In this document: positions 41,756 to 54,120 of the stretch, in pieces
Position numbering within the stretch: the stretch's first letter is position 1
Layout of the letters: each line of letters opens with the position of its first letter
From: Baylisascaris procyonis
Lineage: Eukaryota; Nematoda; Chromadorea; Rhabditida; Ascarididae
Assembly: GCA_037389465.1 (NCBI GenBank)
Contig: JAZARR010000172.1
Span: 3,077,501-3,141,500, forward strand
Reading direction: 5' to 3'
Length of the DNA stretch: 64,000 bases
Translations under genes and position numbers: made by a program
Notes under the pieces: generated by a model
Seen by the model: only the letters and a program-made list of their open reading frames with translations
Database searches by the model: none
Told to the model about the DNA's origin: nothing

Positions 41756-44700
41756 AAAATTTCAAGATTGAAATGATATATGCAAAAAAATCTGATAAGC
41801 TTGAAATTTGATCAAAAAGCCTGAATAATGAACAAATAGAAGTGATCAATAATATCGAAAGAACAAATGAAGCGAGAATATAGATAAGGTTACGACATCG
41901 TTGATGAAATGCGATGGCATATTTGAGAAGTGAGACAGAGAAATGGAATAATTAATTTATAGATATTATTACATTTTGAGTTGATGAAGTTTTGATCTGG
42001 ACACTTAGCTTTTAGTTTTTTTTTTTGCGGGGAGGGAGGGGGGACATGGGGAGATGGTCGAAAACTGTCAACCTTTTTAAACTGATAATTTAAACATGAA
42101 TTTTTCATTACATTTCATCGCTATGAATATCCCATTTCACTGCAATGCCTACAGGAAATAATCGATTGCAACCTTTGCACTTTGAAAAATCTGCGTATTT
42201 TTAAGCTATTTTTCTTATTATGTTACAGAAGATTCGTTTTTATGATGCGGAAGGCCTCATTGAAGTTTTGCCTGAATGAGAGATAACTGAGATGTTCCGC
42301 ATTTGAATGAAATCTTCCGCACCTCATTGAGGTCTTCCGCACATAGCTGAGATGAGCGATTATGAAAGCGTTTATGAAAGGAAAAAACTAAAACAACATT
42401 TCGAAGGTTAAATAAAAGCAATAGTCGAATTATTTTATATGTGCAGTTTTCAATTTTTTAACGATATATTTTGATAATTTTGATAAGATTTAATAATATG
42501 ATTAAATCATCTCGTTGATCAAAATCAAGAATTGATATCATATTTTCCATTCGACTCGATTAGGAAGGGACATTTGCGCCGAACATGCTCACAATATTTT
42601 CAATCAAAAAAATTTGTTTGAATATTTATGAATTAAAAGATGGAATTAAAAAAACCAGCTAATGATATTAGCATACTTCACCAAAAGGTCTACAATCAAA
42701 CCAACATCTGTCAAACACATAGACATACATATTCGTATTTATAGAATGTAATAATTTATAGATATATAATCGTTGCTGCCATCACGAACATACATTGTTT
42801 CATTGTACAAGCAAATATGATGCTATCGACAATGAAAAACCTATGAGGAAATTATCAAACGCTTATCGCTTGATAAGTCGATACAACCACCTAACTAAAG
42901 CATCGAAATGGACAATGACCAATTCGACTAAATTATGATTGTAGTTTGTTTAGCAATCGTGGCCGCATAGTGATGTTAGGTATGCAAATATTTTCTAAGT
43001 TAAATACTTGCCTAGACGCTATTACATATTCGTGATAGATACAGCTTTTTTTTTGGGATTTTCAAAATGAATCCTTAAATCATTGAGGAATTTAGCATTA
43101 TCAATGGATTTATTCTTCAAATAAAGCAGAAAAAAAAGAGCTAGATTTTTTGCATTTAACCTCATGAAATACTATGACTAAGAATTTTCTATCGGCGGAT
43201 GTTTTTTTTTTGATTCGTTTCCGAGATTGAACTTTGGGCTTTCGCTGAAACAGTGACAAGATTGAACGAGGAGATCTGTGGTATTTTTCTTGTGCAAAAA
43301 AAAAAAATTATCGAAAAAAACACTCAAACGTTTTATATGAATTCAGGCGAGATTTGAATATGCTGAATTATTACAGATTTTTGGTTAATTCATATTAAAA
43401 TGGAATATTACTTCGCTAGGCGGAAATTCTATTTCGAATGCTCTTTATTGGCTTTCAATATTGATAAATGCATAAAGGAAATGATAGAAATTTATGAATA
43501 AATGATACGTGCTAAATAGAAGAGATGATAATAAAGGAAATATTGAATTTATCGTCAAAAAGAATGCTAAATGATATAATAGGGAGAATGCAAATAAAAA
43601 GAAACAAATGGAAGCAAAGATACGACAAACAAAGTCAAAACGATCATCCGATCACCTTTGATTATGAAGGAAACTTCATTGAAAAAAAAAACAAAACAAA
43701 TGACAAATAAAAAAATCTCCGGCAGTATTTATAAGAATCTTCCACATGATTCGCTCAAGCAATTCGAAGTGAATTATGCAAAATAAACCATCAACAAGTA
43801 TAGCTATAACTGATCAACGTAAATCATAATGACGTCATTATGAACAAGTGAGAAATTGAAAAAAAAAAACAACAGGTCAGTTCAAATCAAACATCACCAA
43901 AATTACGGCAAAAAGCGACGATAAGAACCCGTAAAATCAGCTAATAGCGAAAAAAAAAACTAGTCAATTTATAGATTCTACATTAAAATTTATGGTATAA
44001 ATCAAAAAGAATTTCGAAATTTTATGGATGAAGAGAATATAAAGTGAGAAAAGAAATGAATATTTCCCACCGAAAAATTTTCTTTTTACTAAAAACTCAA
44101 AAGCTCCCTCAATAATTTAATGGAAAAAAAGGAAGTCGATAGTTTTATGCTTCAATTTGATGCCATCTAGGAAGCACGTTATTGTAAGTGGGATGGAGAG
44201 TAATATAAAGATTTCGGAGAGCCAAAAATAAAGCGAACATAGGTTTTAGCGATAGCAATGCTTCGAGAATCTCGCCCATTATCCGCGTAACGTGCACTTG
44301 ATTCCCGGTAATTTCGTGTTTTTGGTACCTATCGCGTCACGAAATATACGTCAGCCTTATAAAATTGTTTCAAAGAATTAGGCGTTAAATTAACTATTCA
44401 ATTTAGAGGAACTAAAATTAGATAGAAAATTAACACATCAGCGCGTATATAACAACGACGATGCTAAAATTTCCAATCCTACTTCAACGTAGATTTATGC
44501 AAATAAAAGAAAATCTATTGTCACAATATCGTAAGAAAAAATTAAGTAAAATTCCTCCAAAATATTTTCAATGCGAAAAAGTTTTAAAACAAGTTTGAAA
44601 TTTCAGCTCAAAACCAATGTAACAATTTGAAAAAAAAAAAAAAAAACTCGCTTTTTAAAAATTTTTAACAATTCTACTTTAATGAACAACAATTTAGAAA

Positions 44701-44826
44701 ATATTTTTTACCAAATGCACATAAATCAACTGCATAGATCTTTACTTATACTAAAACAATTCTGCATAATAAAAAAAAAAAAAAAAAGAAAAACATTATG
44801 ATAACATTATATAACATGAGGAGAGA
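41756..44826. other. Intergenic stretch between the two DUF229 paralogues
   Basis: About 3 kb with no recognised gene. It contains the 20-bp repeat at 42246-42341, several poly-A and poly-T runs, and a GC-richer patch near 44255-44345. The 61-residue frame at 43525-43710 is lysine/asparagine-rich and unsupported. The distance argues against the two genes being one operon. Confidence 0.7.
42246..42341. repeat. 20-bp TTCCGC repeat with an inverted outer copy
   Basis: TTCCGC occurs at 42295, 42315 and 42335, exactly 20 bp apart, in degenerate units carrying a tgaNtga core. Upstream, tgcggaaggcctcattga at 42246-42263 is the reverse complement (16 of 18) of 42324-42341, so the block can fold back on itself. 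Confidence 0.75.
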
Positions 44827-45069
44827 TTATTTTGAATGCGAAATGCAATAACATAACTTCTTCAGCATAGGACTGATGACACAATGAGATGTGTTACCAT
44901 ATCTGAAACATGGGAAAGTTGATCACTAATCATGGTAATGATCAAAGTGGAAATGTTTGTTCTTTGAGCGGAAAAAATCACAAACGTTAAAACTGTTTGT
45001 TCAGCGGTTTAATCATACTATGTGTTGCGTGTCTTTGATGTCCAAAGAGGCCAACAACCCGTAATAAAT

Positions 45070-45133
<64 letters not shown>

Positions 45134-48100
45134 TGCTGCATTATCCAAGCATCAGCTATCTCTGCGAATGAGAGAATAAAGCTTCCTTTGAACGTTATGA
45201 ATAGCGTGGCTAATTTAACGAAATAAATAAAACCTCCGCGGCAACCAATGGTGCAAAGTTGTCGATTATTGCGATGAAAATTCACGAATTAGTCATGGGC
45301 CATATTTTTCTGACTCAAAGACGTCTATTTTTTTTTTTCAATATTACTCACCACAAATTTGAAAAAATTGATTGCCTCAATGTTATATTTTTATAGACAA
45401 TTTTCACTGATAGCATTGATCTAATATTTCGTCGACTATAAACTCTCAAAATTCAATATCATTCAATCATAAGAATCTTTTCAGCATCAAAGATAGGCAT
45501 CTAAAGTCAACAGCTCTAAGATTAAGCTTCAGTGAACACAACATGTCGCAAACGTGAACCAATCCCGTGATTCACCTTCCAAGTGTTTACATGTGAATGA
45601 TGCAAAATCTGTGTTATTCTAATGATAGCCTATACGAATGCAAATGTTTGAATGTATTGCTATTGTCATTAATCTCATTCAAAGAAATTTTATTCAAAGA
45701 AATGTTTAATTCAAAGAAAAGAAATGAAATGAAATATTGTTACCAATGAAAGTACTTATTTTGTCCTTATTGTGACTATTTTACATACCCACATTAAATG
45801 AAATATTGTTGTCACCTTAATTTTGATTATAATATGCAAATTATTGGTACTATATAAGCAGCGTCTTTGTCTCAATAAACATTCTTCCCGACTAAATTCG
45901 CCACACAGCAACTGCCATAGCTGCAATATATGTGTGGTGGGAGGGGGGGGGGGGGAGGGGAGAGGATGAAGGGAGTTTCAACAATGCCTTTTGCTCATAA
46001 TAAAAGCGAAGTTATTTCGTTACATTGTTTTCAGACTCTCAGAAATAGTGAAATAATTTTCAGAAACCTCCTTCAAAAAAATGCATAATTAATACAATCC
46101 TTTTCGACTTAAGAAACTATTATTTTACTAAACATTTCTCAATTCTGACTAGGCTAGCGCTAAGAAGAATTCCAGGAAAGGAAACCACCCTCAAAATCAG
46201 CACTCGTGGAGGAAAGTTCGGAAAGCGCAATTGAATTAGAAAATAGTCTTTAAAAGTTCAAGCGTTTCGATAATTCTTCCCTTCTTATTAAACAGTTGCC
46301 AAAGTTTTTAATGCAAATTTCCCAAGAAGAAAAAAAAACCCGGGAAAGGTTGAATTCAATTTCTCAAATATGTAGTGAAAATTGAATTTCATTAATTTAC
46401 CTGTTATTTCTTTCGAGCTCACCAGTAACACGCCAACGATCATTTAAAAGATCTTTTACAACAACACCCTCGAGTAATGCCTCACTTGGCCATTTAGCTC
46501 GTACAACAATTCGATAACTGCAATTTCAATACTTCTTATTGTAATTGATAAATTTTTTTTTTCAAGAAGCAAATTGGTCATTCCAACTTATTATCTACTA
46601 GCAATGTGAAATTGGCGATTTAATCTCTCAGCCAGTAAACAAATTTACCCATTGGGTAACTTACTACCCGGTCGATTGTTTAATTAACTGATTGTCAACA
46701 TTTAAAGAATAATAAAATTAAGAACTTTATGTGACCGCTCTCTAAAATCTCATATAAATTATCAGCATCTTGTTACTTTTATATTAGTACATTCGCTTGT
46801 ATTAGTAGTCATTTATGTTTTCTGATCAATTATTACGATCAAAAGACCTCATTGAGACCCTAAAATTTGTCAGATATGTTGATAATTTTTGCTCTAGAGA
46901 GCAAATTCTTTTAACCTTCACATATTCAGCGAGAAATTCCCAAAGAAACATTTCAAAAAAAATCCTAAATATTCGGCTTTCTTTGTAAAATTAAATCCCT
47001 TCAAAGAAAAAACGCATATCATTAGTCGTTTGTTGATATATACGGATTTTAGGTCTATGATATTAGCATTAGCTGAAATGAGTTCCAACTCACTAACCTC
47101 AGCTCAAGATGCCTAGCAATAACATTTCCGACATGTGGATCTTTAACTATTTTCGTTGGTGGAATCCGCACTGAAGCATATTCGATCTTGTGCAAAACAA
47201 GATTCGCACATCTAAAACCATCCTAAAACAAAAAAAAAAGAAAAACACTCGACGAATCCTAAATTTTATCGCAAACAATTTCTGTATATTCATATGCATG
47301 AAATTCCCTCATTATGCATAATATATTTATTAATTATTCAAATTTTCCAGTTATATCATCATAAACACTGTAGTTGATCAAAAAAAAAAAAAATTAGAAA
47401 AAGTTAAGATTTTCTTCTGCTAAATCGCAGAAAACTCTAGTGATCTATCAAATGACTGAAATCAAAACAACTTGATCTCTATATCATGGTCGCATCCAGT
47501 ATATTTTTGTAAACAATGCATCGCCTCATGCAATTAACCTTTTTTAAAAAAAAAAAATAAACAAAATCTGGCTTCGGTTTATTATTTTTGTTGGAAGACT
47601 TCAAAAATTCAAATTTCAATATTTCAAGTACAATAAAAACATCCAAATTCAAAATATTTCAAAAATTCAATAATTCAAAATATCGATATCTTTTCATAAC
47701 AAGTGGAGATTAAATACACGTTTTTTTCACAATTAAGAGAGAAAATGCGAAGGCTTTTGATGAAATACTAAATAATGAAGCAGGATAAGATTGAATAAAT
47801 AAATTCTAATAATATAAAAATGATATCGAAAATTGATAGAGAATTTTTTTGGACGAGACTCCATATCATCACTCCTTAAAGCAATGAAATATTTTTTTAT
47901 TTATAGGATAGCCGCTAAGAATTTTCGCCCAACAATTCGTATATTAAAAAAATTCAGTAAATTACATAAAAAATAAAACTATTAACTCTAAGAAATTTAT
48001 TTCATCATTACTTAGAAGTGTTATAAAAAATTTAAATTTAAATAAAAATTTGATTAATCGAATTTATAAGGATTTTTTCAAATAGAAAATTTCAATAAAT

Positions 48101-50176
48101 TAGCTGATATACTAATCCTGGTGGTGAACGATTATGGTGCTGTGATATAAAAATTTAAAAAAAAATAAAGAAGAACTTCTAAAAAAGCACGAATGGAATT
48201 AAGCTTAATAAAAGTTTTAAAGTACTAGCCTTGATAGTTTTATTGATATTCTTTGAGTTTGCGATTTTCAATTGGCTATTTGCATAATTGATAAGCTCAT
48301 TAGCAGGTCTTTCAGCTTCTGTGATATTTATTTGTATCTCATCAAAACATGGACAATAATCTTCCGGAATATTTGCCTCATAACATTGACGCATTGCTGG
48401 CATTGAAGCTAGAAGATTATAGCCTCGTTGAATTTTCGGTGGAGATGCATTTCGTGAGAAATTACCCTGCAATATTATCCTACGCTTCCCTTCAGAGAAT
48501 AATTTATTTCCTGCACATAGTTTAGGCTGTGTTTTTCTTAATTATTTTTAAACGAGAAAATACAGCCTGACTTATGCGCATATTCAAGAAAATGCAGCCC
48601 GACTTATGCGCACATTAATGCTGAAAGTCTATGAGAAAAATTCATTACTGCGTTAAGGATTCGAAATGATTTCTATTTGGCTATATTTGTAAGTTGACTG
48701 TATTTTCTTCGTAACCATACAACTAAACGTTTGATAACGATTAGACGTAATTATCAAAGCTTCAAGCCTCATTATGAAAACACCTAAAACCATAGGAACC
48801 TCAGAGGATAATATGAATAGATACAAGTTAAGATTGCTGGAATATTGATAGATTGACAAAAATCATACAAAACAAATAAATCAATTAAAATTTCATGCAG
48901 TAATTGGCGATATAGCCCAGAATTCCGCTCAACAACTTTAATACTTATAATTATTTTAAAATAATAGCACTAATACTTACATTAACGATATTGATAAGTG
49001 TAGTATAGAAATCAAATTGTGTAGTCATCTTCACTGAATTCTCGTGAAGAGCTTCTAATGTATGCGGATATTTCTTCATAAATTTTTTCGGTAAGAAAAT
49101 AGATGCAAAAGGTAGTCGTGCCTCTAGTCGACCAATAATCTAAAGCTCTATAATCGGTCATTTAATGCGTGAAGCAAATATGATCTAAGCAAATAAACCT
49201 ATATCGGGCTAGATCAATAGCGATGACTGCATTTAAGGCATTGCTATTTTTATATATACCAAGCGAAAATTATTTCATAGATACCCTTTTAAATACTCGT
49301 ATTCTTTTTTTTTCCTGTCGGGTAATATTCCCAAGTTTGACCTGAAAAAATAGGTAAAAATTACTCACCGTTTCTCTGATCGCATCATATCTATGACCAT
49401 GATCACTAAACACAATAACTATTGTATTATTGAAATGCGCTTCGTTATCGATAAAAAACTTTTCATAGTCCTCATCGGCAATGTTTATAGCATTCAAATA
49501 GTCATGACTTAAATCTTGTGTCCAATAAAATGCGAATGATCGAATACCATCGTATTTGCTTAGAAATCTTCAAAAAAAAAATTTTTTTTTTGTACTATCA
49601 GTGGTGGATCAATATTTGCATCAGAAATATTGCAAGACGTGAGCTCATAGAGGAGCGTTTCATGCATTACAATTCGATCCCACTTTATATATTCTCTTGA
49701 TTGGCGATTTATGTCGAAAGGACTCCCCCCCCCCCCCCAGGTAGCTGAAATTTCATCGTAGTGATAGCTTCATCCTCACTCTTTTAGCTCACCATCATTC
49801 GGCGAAATTCCCATCAAACAGATCCCTAAATCTTACTACCAAGAAATCTTTATAGAGAGAATTGCAAATGATATCAATGAAAATAAATAGGAAATATTCT
49901 TGAGTTGGATTTAAAAAAAGGAATATTTATTTGCATATAACAACGACTAATATGAGGTCAATGATGAGAAATAAACAAACTCATTGATATAGTTCAATTG
50001 TAGATTATAAGCTGGAATCCGATCGTAACAATTTGGAGAGCTACGTCGAAATAAGAGATTCCAAAATGTCGCAATCCAATAAGGCCTAAAGTTAACGCTT
50101 TTTATAATAATAAATTAAAGCGACAATATGAAGCAATAATGAGGTAAAAACTTCATAAACACTAAGTGATTATACG

Positions 50177-50235
<59 letters not shown>

Positions 50236-53200
50236 TATAGGGTATATGTCTAATAATTCCTTCCTAAGAAACAAAATCTTGACTTCAAATTTACCACGAA
50301 TTTTAGATATTAAAATTCATAATTTCCTGTCATTGTATAAAATTTTTAAAAAAAGAATTTGAAATTTTCTTTTCTTTCTATAGTTTTTACATTGAATAAA
50401 TAATGCAAAAATTACCTCAAATAATGATCGGTTGGTGGATATTTGAAACCTTTTAACCAGCCAAGGTAATTAAAAGTACCAATATCAGGACGATCCTCTG
50501 CGAAAAGAGTCACATAGCCATTTTGGGAAAAATTATTCCATATAAATGGCCAATCATCGAAATAAATATTCCATTCATCCGGTAATTCACCAATAAACTC
50601 CTAAAATACTTTTTTTAGATCGTCTCATTTCATCTTAGATGATCGAATATAAATATTGCACAAATAAATAAAAAAAGAAAAAAATGGAAATAAAATTTTT
50701 TAGCGAGAAATTCATTGATCGTACGCACAACATACATCCCAAAAATATTCATTTATTTATTTCCATTTACTTGAAATTATAACATTATGAAAATTTTGGA
50801 AAAATGCTGTTTTTTTGTAAGTTTTTTGAAAAAAAACCATAGAGAATATTAATAGACTTTTCATTTTTGAATGTAAATATCGATTTCAATGTTTTCCACA
50901 ACGAAAAGTGAAAGCAAAATTTTTTGAAAATGAGAGCAATTTCGTTGCCAAATTTCTTGCTAGTGGGACATAATTGTGAAAGCAAATATGCTTGTGCTCG
51001 TAGTTCTTGGTTGTCAAGAAGTAGGATTTGGCTACCTAAGTTTGATGGTCCCCGACTCTATCATTAAATCTCACAAAAAACCAACTTATGCTGTTGTGAT
51101 TATGACTGCCTTCCCTTCAAGGTGAGAGCTTGCCCCTGTGCACTGAAATTAATATGTTTATAGCTTACCTTCGTTGGTGATGAACGTTTTCCGGTAAGAA
51201 TAGCACATAAATTTGGGAATGTATTATCACCGATTTTCACATGTCCTCTCAAATCGATAAAACCCATCTTTTGTAGTTGAGCATAAGTTTTCGGTAAAAC
51301 ACGAATGAAATTACTACGTGACATTCCATCGAAACCAAACATTAACACTGATGGATGATCGATCGATGAAGCTATAAACGCACTGAAATTTTTTTTCAAA
51401 GAAAAACTATTTTTAATTAAAAAAATGATTCCATGAAAAAATAGAGATATGCATGAAATTATGAGAAATTTTTACGACTTTGCTAGAAATGAAAAAAATG
51501 AAAAATTCTGAAAAATTCTGAAAAACAAAAGAAAGGAGTGCTAAAATTGTCTCACTGAAATGTACTGGCAAAGGCGCATAAGAGTTCACCGATTCTAATT
51601 TCAGTGAAACGCATATAACATTATATGGATCGTTTTCAAAGTAAGCTTGTAAAAATGCATGGAAATAGAATGTATCGAAATAAAATATAATTTTTGATGA
51701 ATAAAATATTATTTCTTAATAAACGGTTATTACAGAAACGATTAAAAAACTATAAATATTTTACTTTTCAATTATGTAAACATATTTCAGTAAAATTATT
51801 CATAATGCCCATGCTAAGAACTCATTGAGAATAAATTCTAAATGAAAACGGATAGGAAAAAAAATATTTTAATAGCAGTAGCTTACCGTTTTGATTTAAT
51901 AGAAACTCGCTTTTTGATAATTTGATTCCAATGATAACTATAAATTTTTGATGGTATTAATCCATTGCTGTAACATTCTACCTAAACTTTGTTATTATTA
52001 TTGCACATACAGATAGCCACAAATCAATGCACATACAGACATCAATGCATATACAGACACCTACATACACAGACAAAGGTTATCAATGCACATACAGACA
52101 CCTACATACACAGACATACAAAAAACTTCACACTAAGACGCATATACCATTCGAATAATTTTGAAAGTCATATCGCTATTTAAATAAAATCACTTATTAA
52201 AACAACAAAAGAGTTCATTTAATTGTCTAAAAAATATTTATAGAATCTCAAATTACATCAAAATTATCGAAAAAAATTCTCTGAATCTCTCAGCAACTAA
52301 TATTCCAATGATTAGAAAAATACGAGAAATTAAAGCGAACAATGCTCAAAGCCTAAACGCGACCATTTGATCAACAGAAACGGTTATTAAATTGATTTCC
52401 TAAGGATATAAAGGAAATAGAGGACAGATATAATAACATTTTCATTGTTCACCTCAACAAATTCCTTTTCAATCATTATTCCTTTAATGGGATCAATATC
52501 AATCCAATCGTTATATTTTACATAAAAATCGGAAATATTCGTATTGTGTTCGAATGTTCGGCAACGACATTTCACCTTTTTACGATATTCATTGTGCACC
52601 TACAAGTTATTATTTTTTCAGTTATTATTATTTTTTAAAGTTATTTTTCATTAGTATTAAAAATATAACATCTACGACAATATGATATTATAACGATGAG
52701 CAAGAAACGACTTTTTTGTAATCCATGATTTTGCGCTAATTTGGAGCATAAAGGCAGACTCTTAGAAAACACTAATATATCAACTTCGAATACGACTTTA
52801 AAAATACACTGAATCCTATTTACTATCAGCCTATATGGGAATTCCTATTCAGAAAGAGATTCCTGTTGGGAAATGCGGACTATTTGCTCAATAGAAGTTC
52901 CACAATTTGAAGTTAAAAGGAATTCGTTCACCGACGATTCCACATTTTCCAGCGAAAATAATGAAAGCAACCCAATATATGGGGAATTTCCTTACTCAGC
53001 GAACGTGACGGAGAGGAACGGAAGGCAACAATTAGAAAGGAATGGACATTAAAAACTGCCAGAATATAGGATTGATTCAATATAGAGTAGAAAGAACTCA
53101 CCATCAATAAACCATTACGAAGAATTGTGACATTATTTTGTAAAGCTTTGCATTTAAGTGGTTTCGGTTTTGCGTAATATTTAACGATCGTTTCATCCCA

Positions 53201-54120
53201 TGGATTCAATTGCGGAATATTACATCTATTCGATGATGAATCATTTCTTTCTATCAAATACTGAAAATATTTTCCGGATTCCTTTCCGGAATACTATCAA
53301 ATGCAAGTTTAAGAAAAAAGCTATTTTTCGCAATTTACTGAATATTCAAAATGGTTGAAATTGCTATTGAGCACTATTAATCGATACTAATTTGAGTAAT
53401 AACAAACCTGAAAAAAAAAAGAAAGCTCTAAATGAGTGAAAAGGCTCGAATAAATCGACAAATAAATTTATAACCTGAGAATAAATAAATCGCTAAAAAA
53501 TACTGCAAAAGAGATTATTTAAGAAAAAAAAAAACAAAAAAATTGAACATCAGATGAAAATGCCGCAAGAGAATTTGAAAATAAAATTTTTAATTTTATT
53601 CGCTCATTTTTCAAAATTTCATTCGGCTATTTCGAAAATCTTCGAGAAAAAAACTTCCTGCTCAATTTTGGAATCAAGAAATTTTCACGCTATCATAAAA
53701 TATCAATTAGAAATTCCACCATGACGAATCATCGTTGATAATTACCTCTCAGGTATTATAAAAAAATTGATTTTCATCAAAAAAATTGGCAACGCAGCAT
53801 ATTTCCATAAGTTATTCATTGAAAATTCGGAAAAAAATTTTAAAGCACAAAAATTTATATTTTCAGAGAATTCTCACAAAAAATTCTAACTTATCTATTA
53901 AATTTTGAATCATTTTTGTTTTTGCCAATTACTATGAAGGGCTTACCTGATAGTGAAGAAATTCTATAGGTAAATTTTCTTCATCGATAAGCAAATTGCG
54001 TTCATAATAAATACCACCAATAAATAACAATAAAAATACAAGAAAAGTAAAGCGTCTTTGATTAGTAAGATTTTTCAATAAAGTGCCAATAGTTAAGTGA
54101 AGCCATTTCCTTTGTAACAT
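44827..54120 (-). CDS. DUF229 (sulfatase / alkaline-phosphatase-like) membrane protein, paralogue B, 13 exons
   Basis: Exons, 5' to 3': 53947-54120, 53102-53260, 52453-52599, 51887-51981, 51169-51382, 50416-50600, 49981-50085, 49369-49567, 48981-49139, 48230-48466, 47098-47222, 46401-46517, 44827-44902; about 663 residues. Exons 2, 4-9 and 12 have exactly the lengths of paralogue A. The N-terminal anchor is FTFLVFLLLFIGGIYY. Motifs are VLMFGFDGMSR, GDNTFPNL, VIVFSDHGHRYD, GRLEARLPFAS and a C-terminal YGNTSHC...LCYC. Odd: the otherwise conserved FDFH of exon 9 is FDFY here, and intron 10 starts with GC. An acceptor at 54149-54151 lies 28 nt before the ATG; an out-of-frame ATG sits between them. 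Tandem head-to-tail duplicate of 31670-41747. Confidence 0.88.
45072..45132 (+). repeat. TA dinucleotide microsatellite
   Basis: About 61 bp of TA in the last intron of DUF229 paralogue B; it produces a poly-Ile/Tyr frame on the minus strand. Confidence 0.95.
49365..49570 (-). other. Exon 8 tract of DUF229 B, nearly identical to paralogue A
   Basis: Partner of 35302-35507 with two substitutions in 206 bp. The adjacent exon 7 pair (49981-50085 and 36077-36181) differs at about 28 of 105 bases by hand count. Confidence 0.95.
50180..50232 (+). repeat. TA dinucleotide microsatellite
   Basis: About 53 bp of TA in the intron between exons 6 and 7 of DUF229 paralogue B. Confidence 0.95.
52004..52122 (+). 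repeat. CATACAGACA-type minisatellite
   Basis: Repeated blocks of atcaatgcacatacagaca and cctacatacacagaca, about three copies in mixed order, just outside DUF229 B exon 4. Confidence 0.8.

Noticed and set aside
43525..43710. 61-codon Lys/Asn-rich frame between the DUF229 genes
   Set aside because: Composition follows the AT-rich background; no supporting context.
49331..49341. CCCAAGTTTGA, an 11-nt match to SL1
   Set aside because: The remaining leader positions match poorly (about 16 of 22 overall) and no donor GT follows; probably chance.
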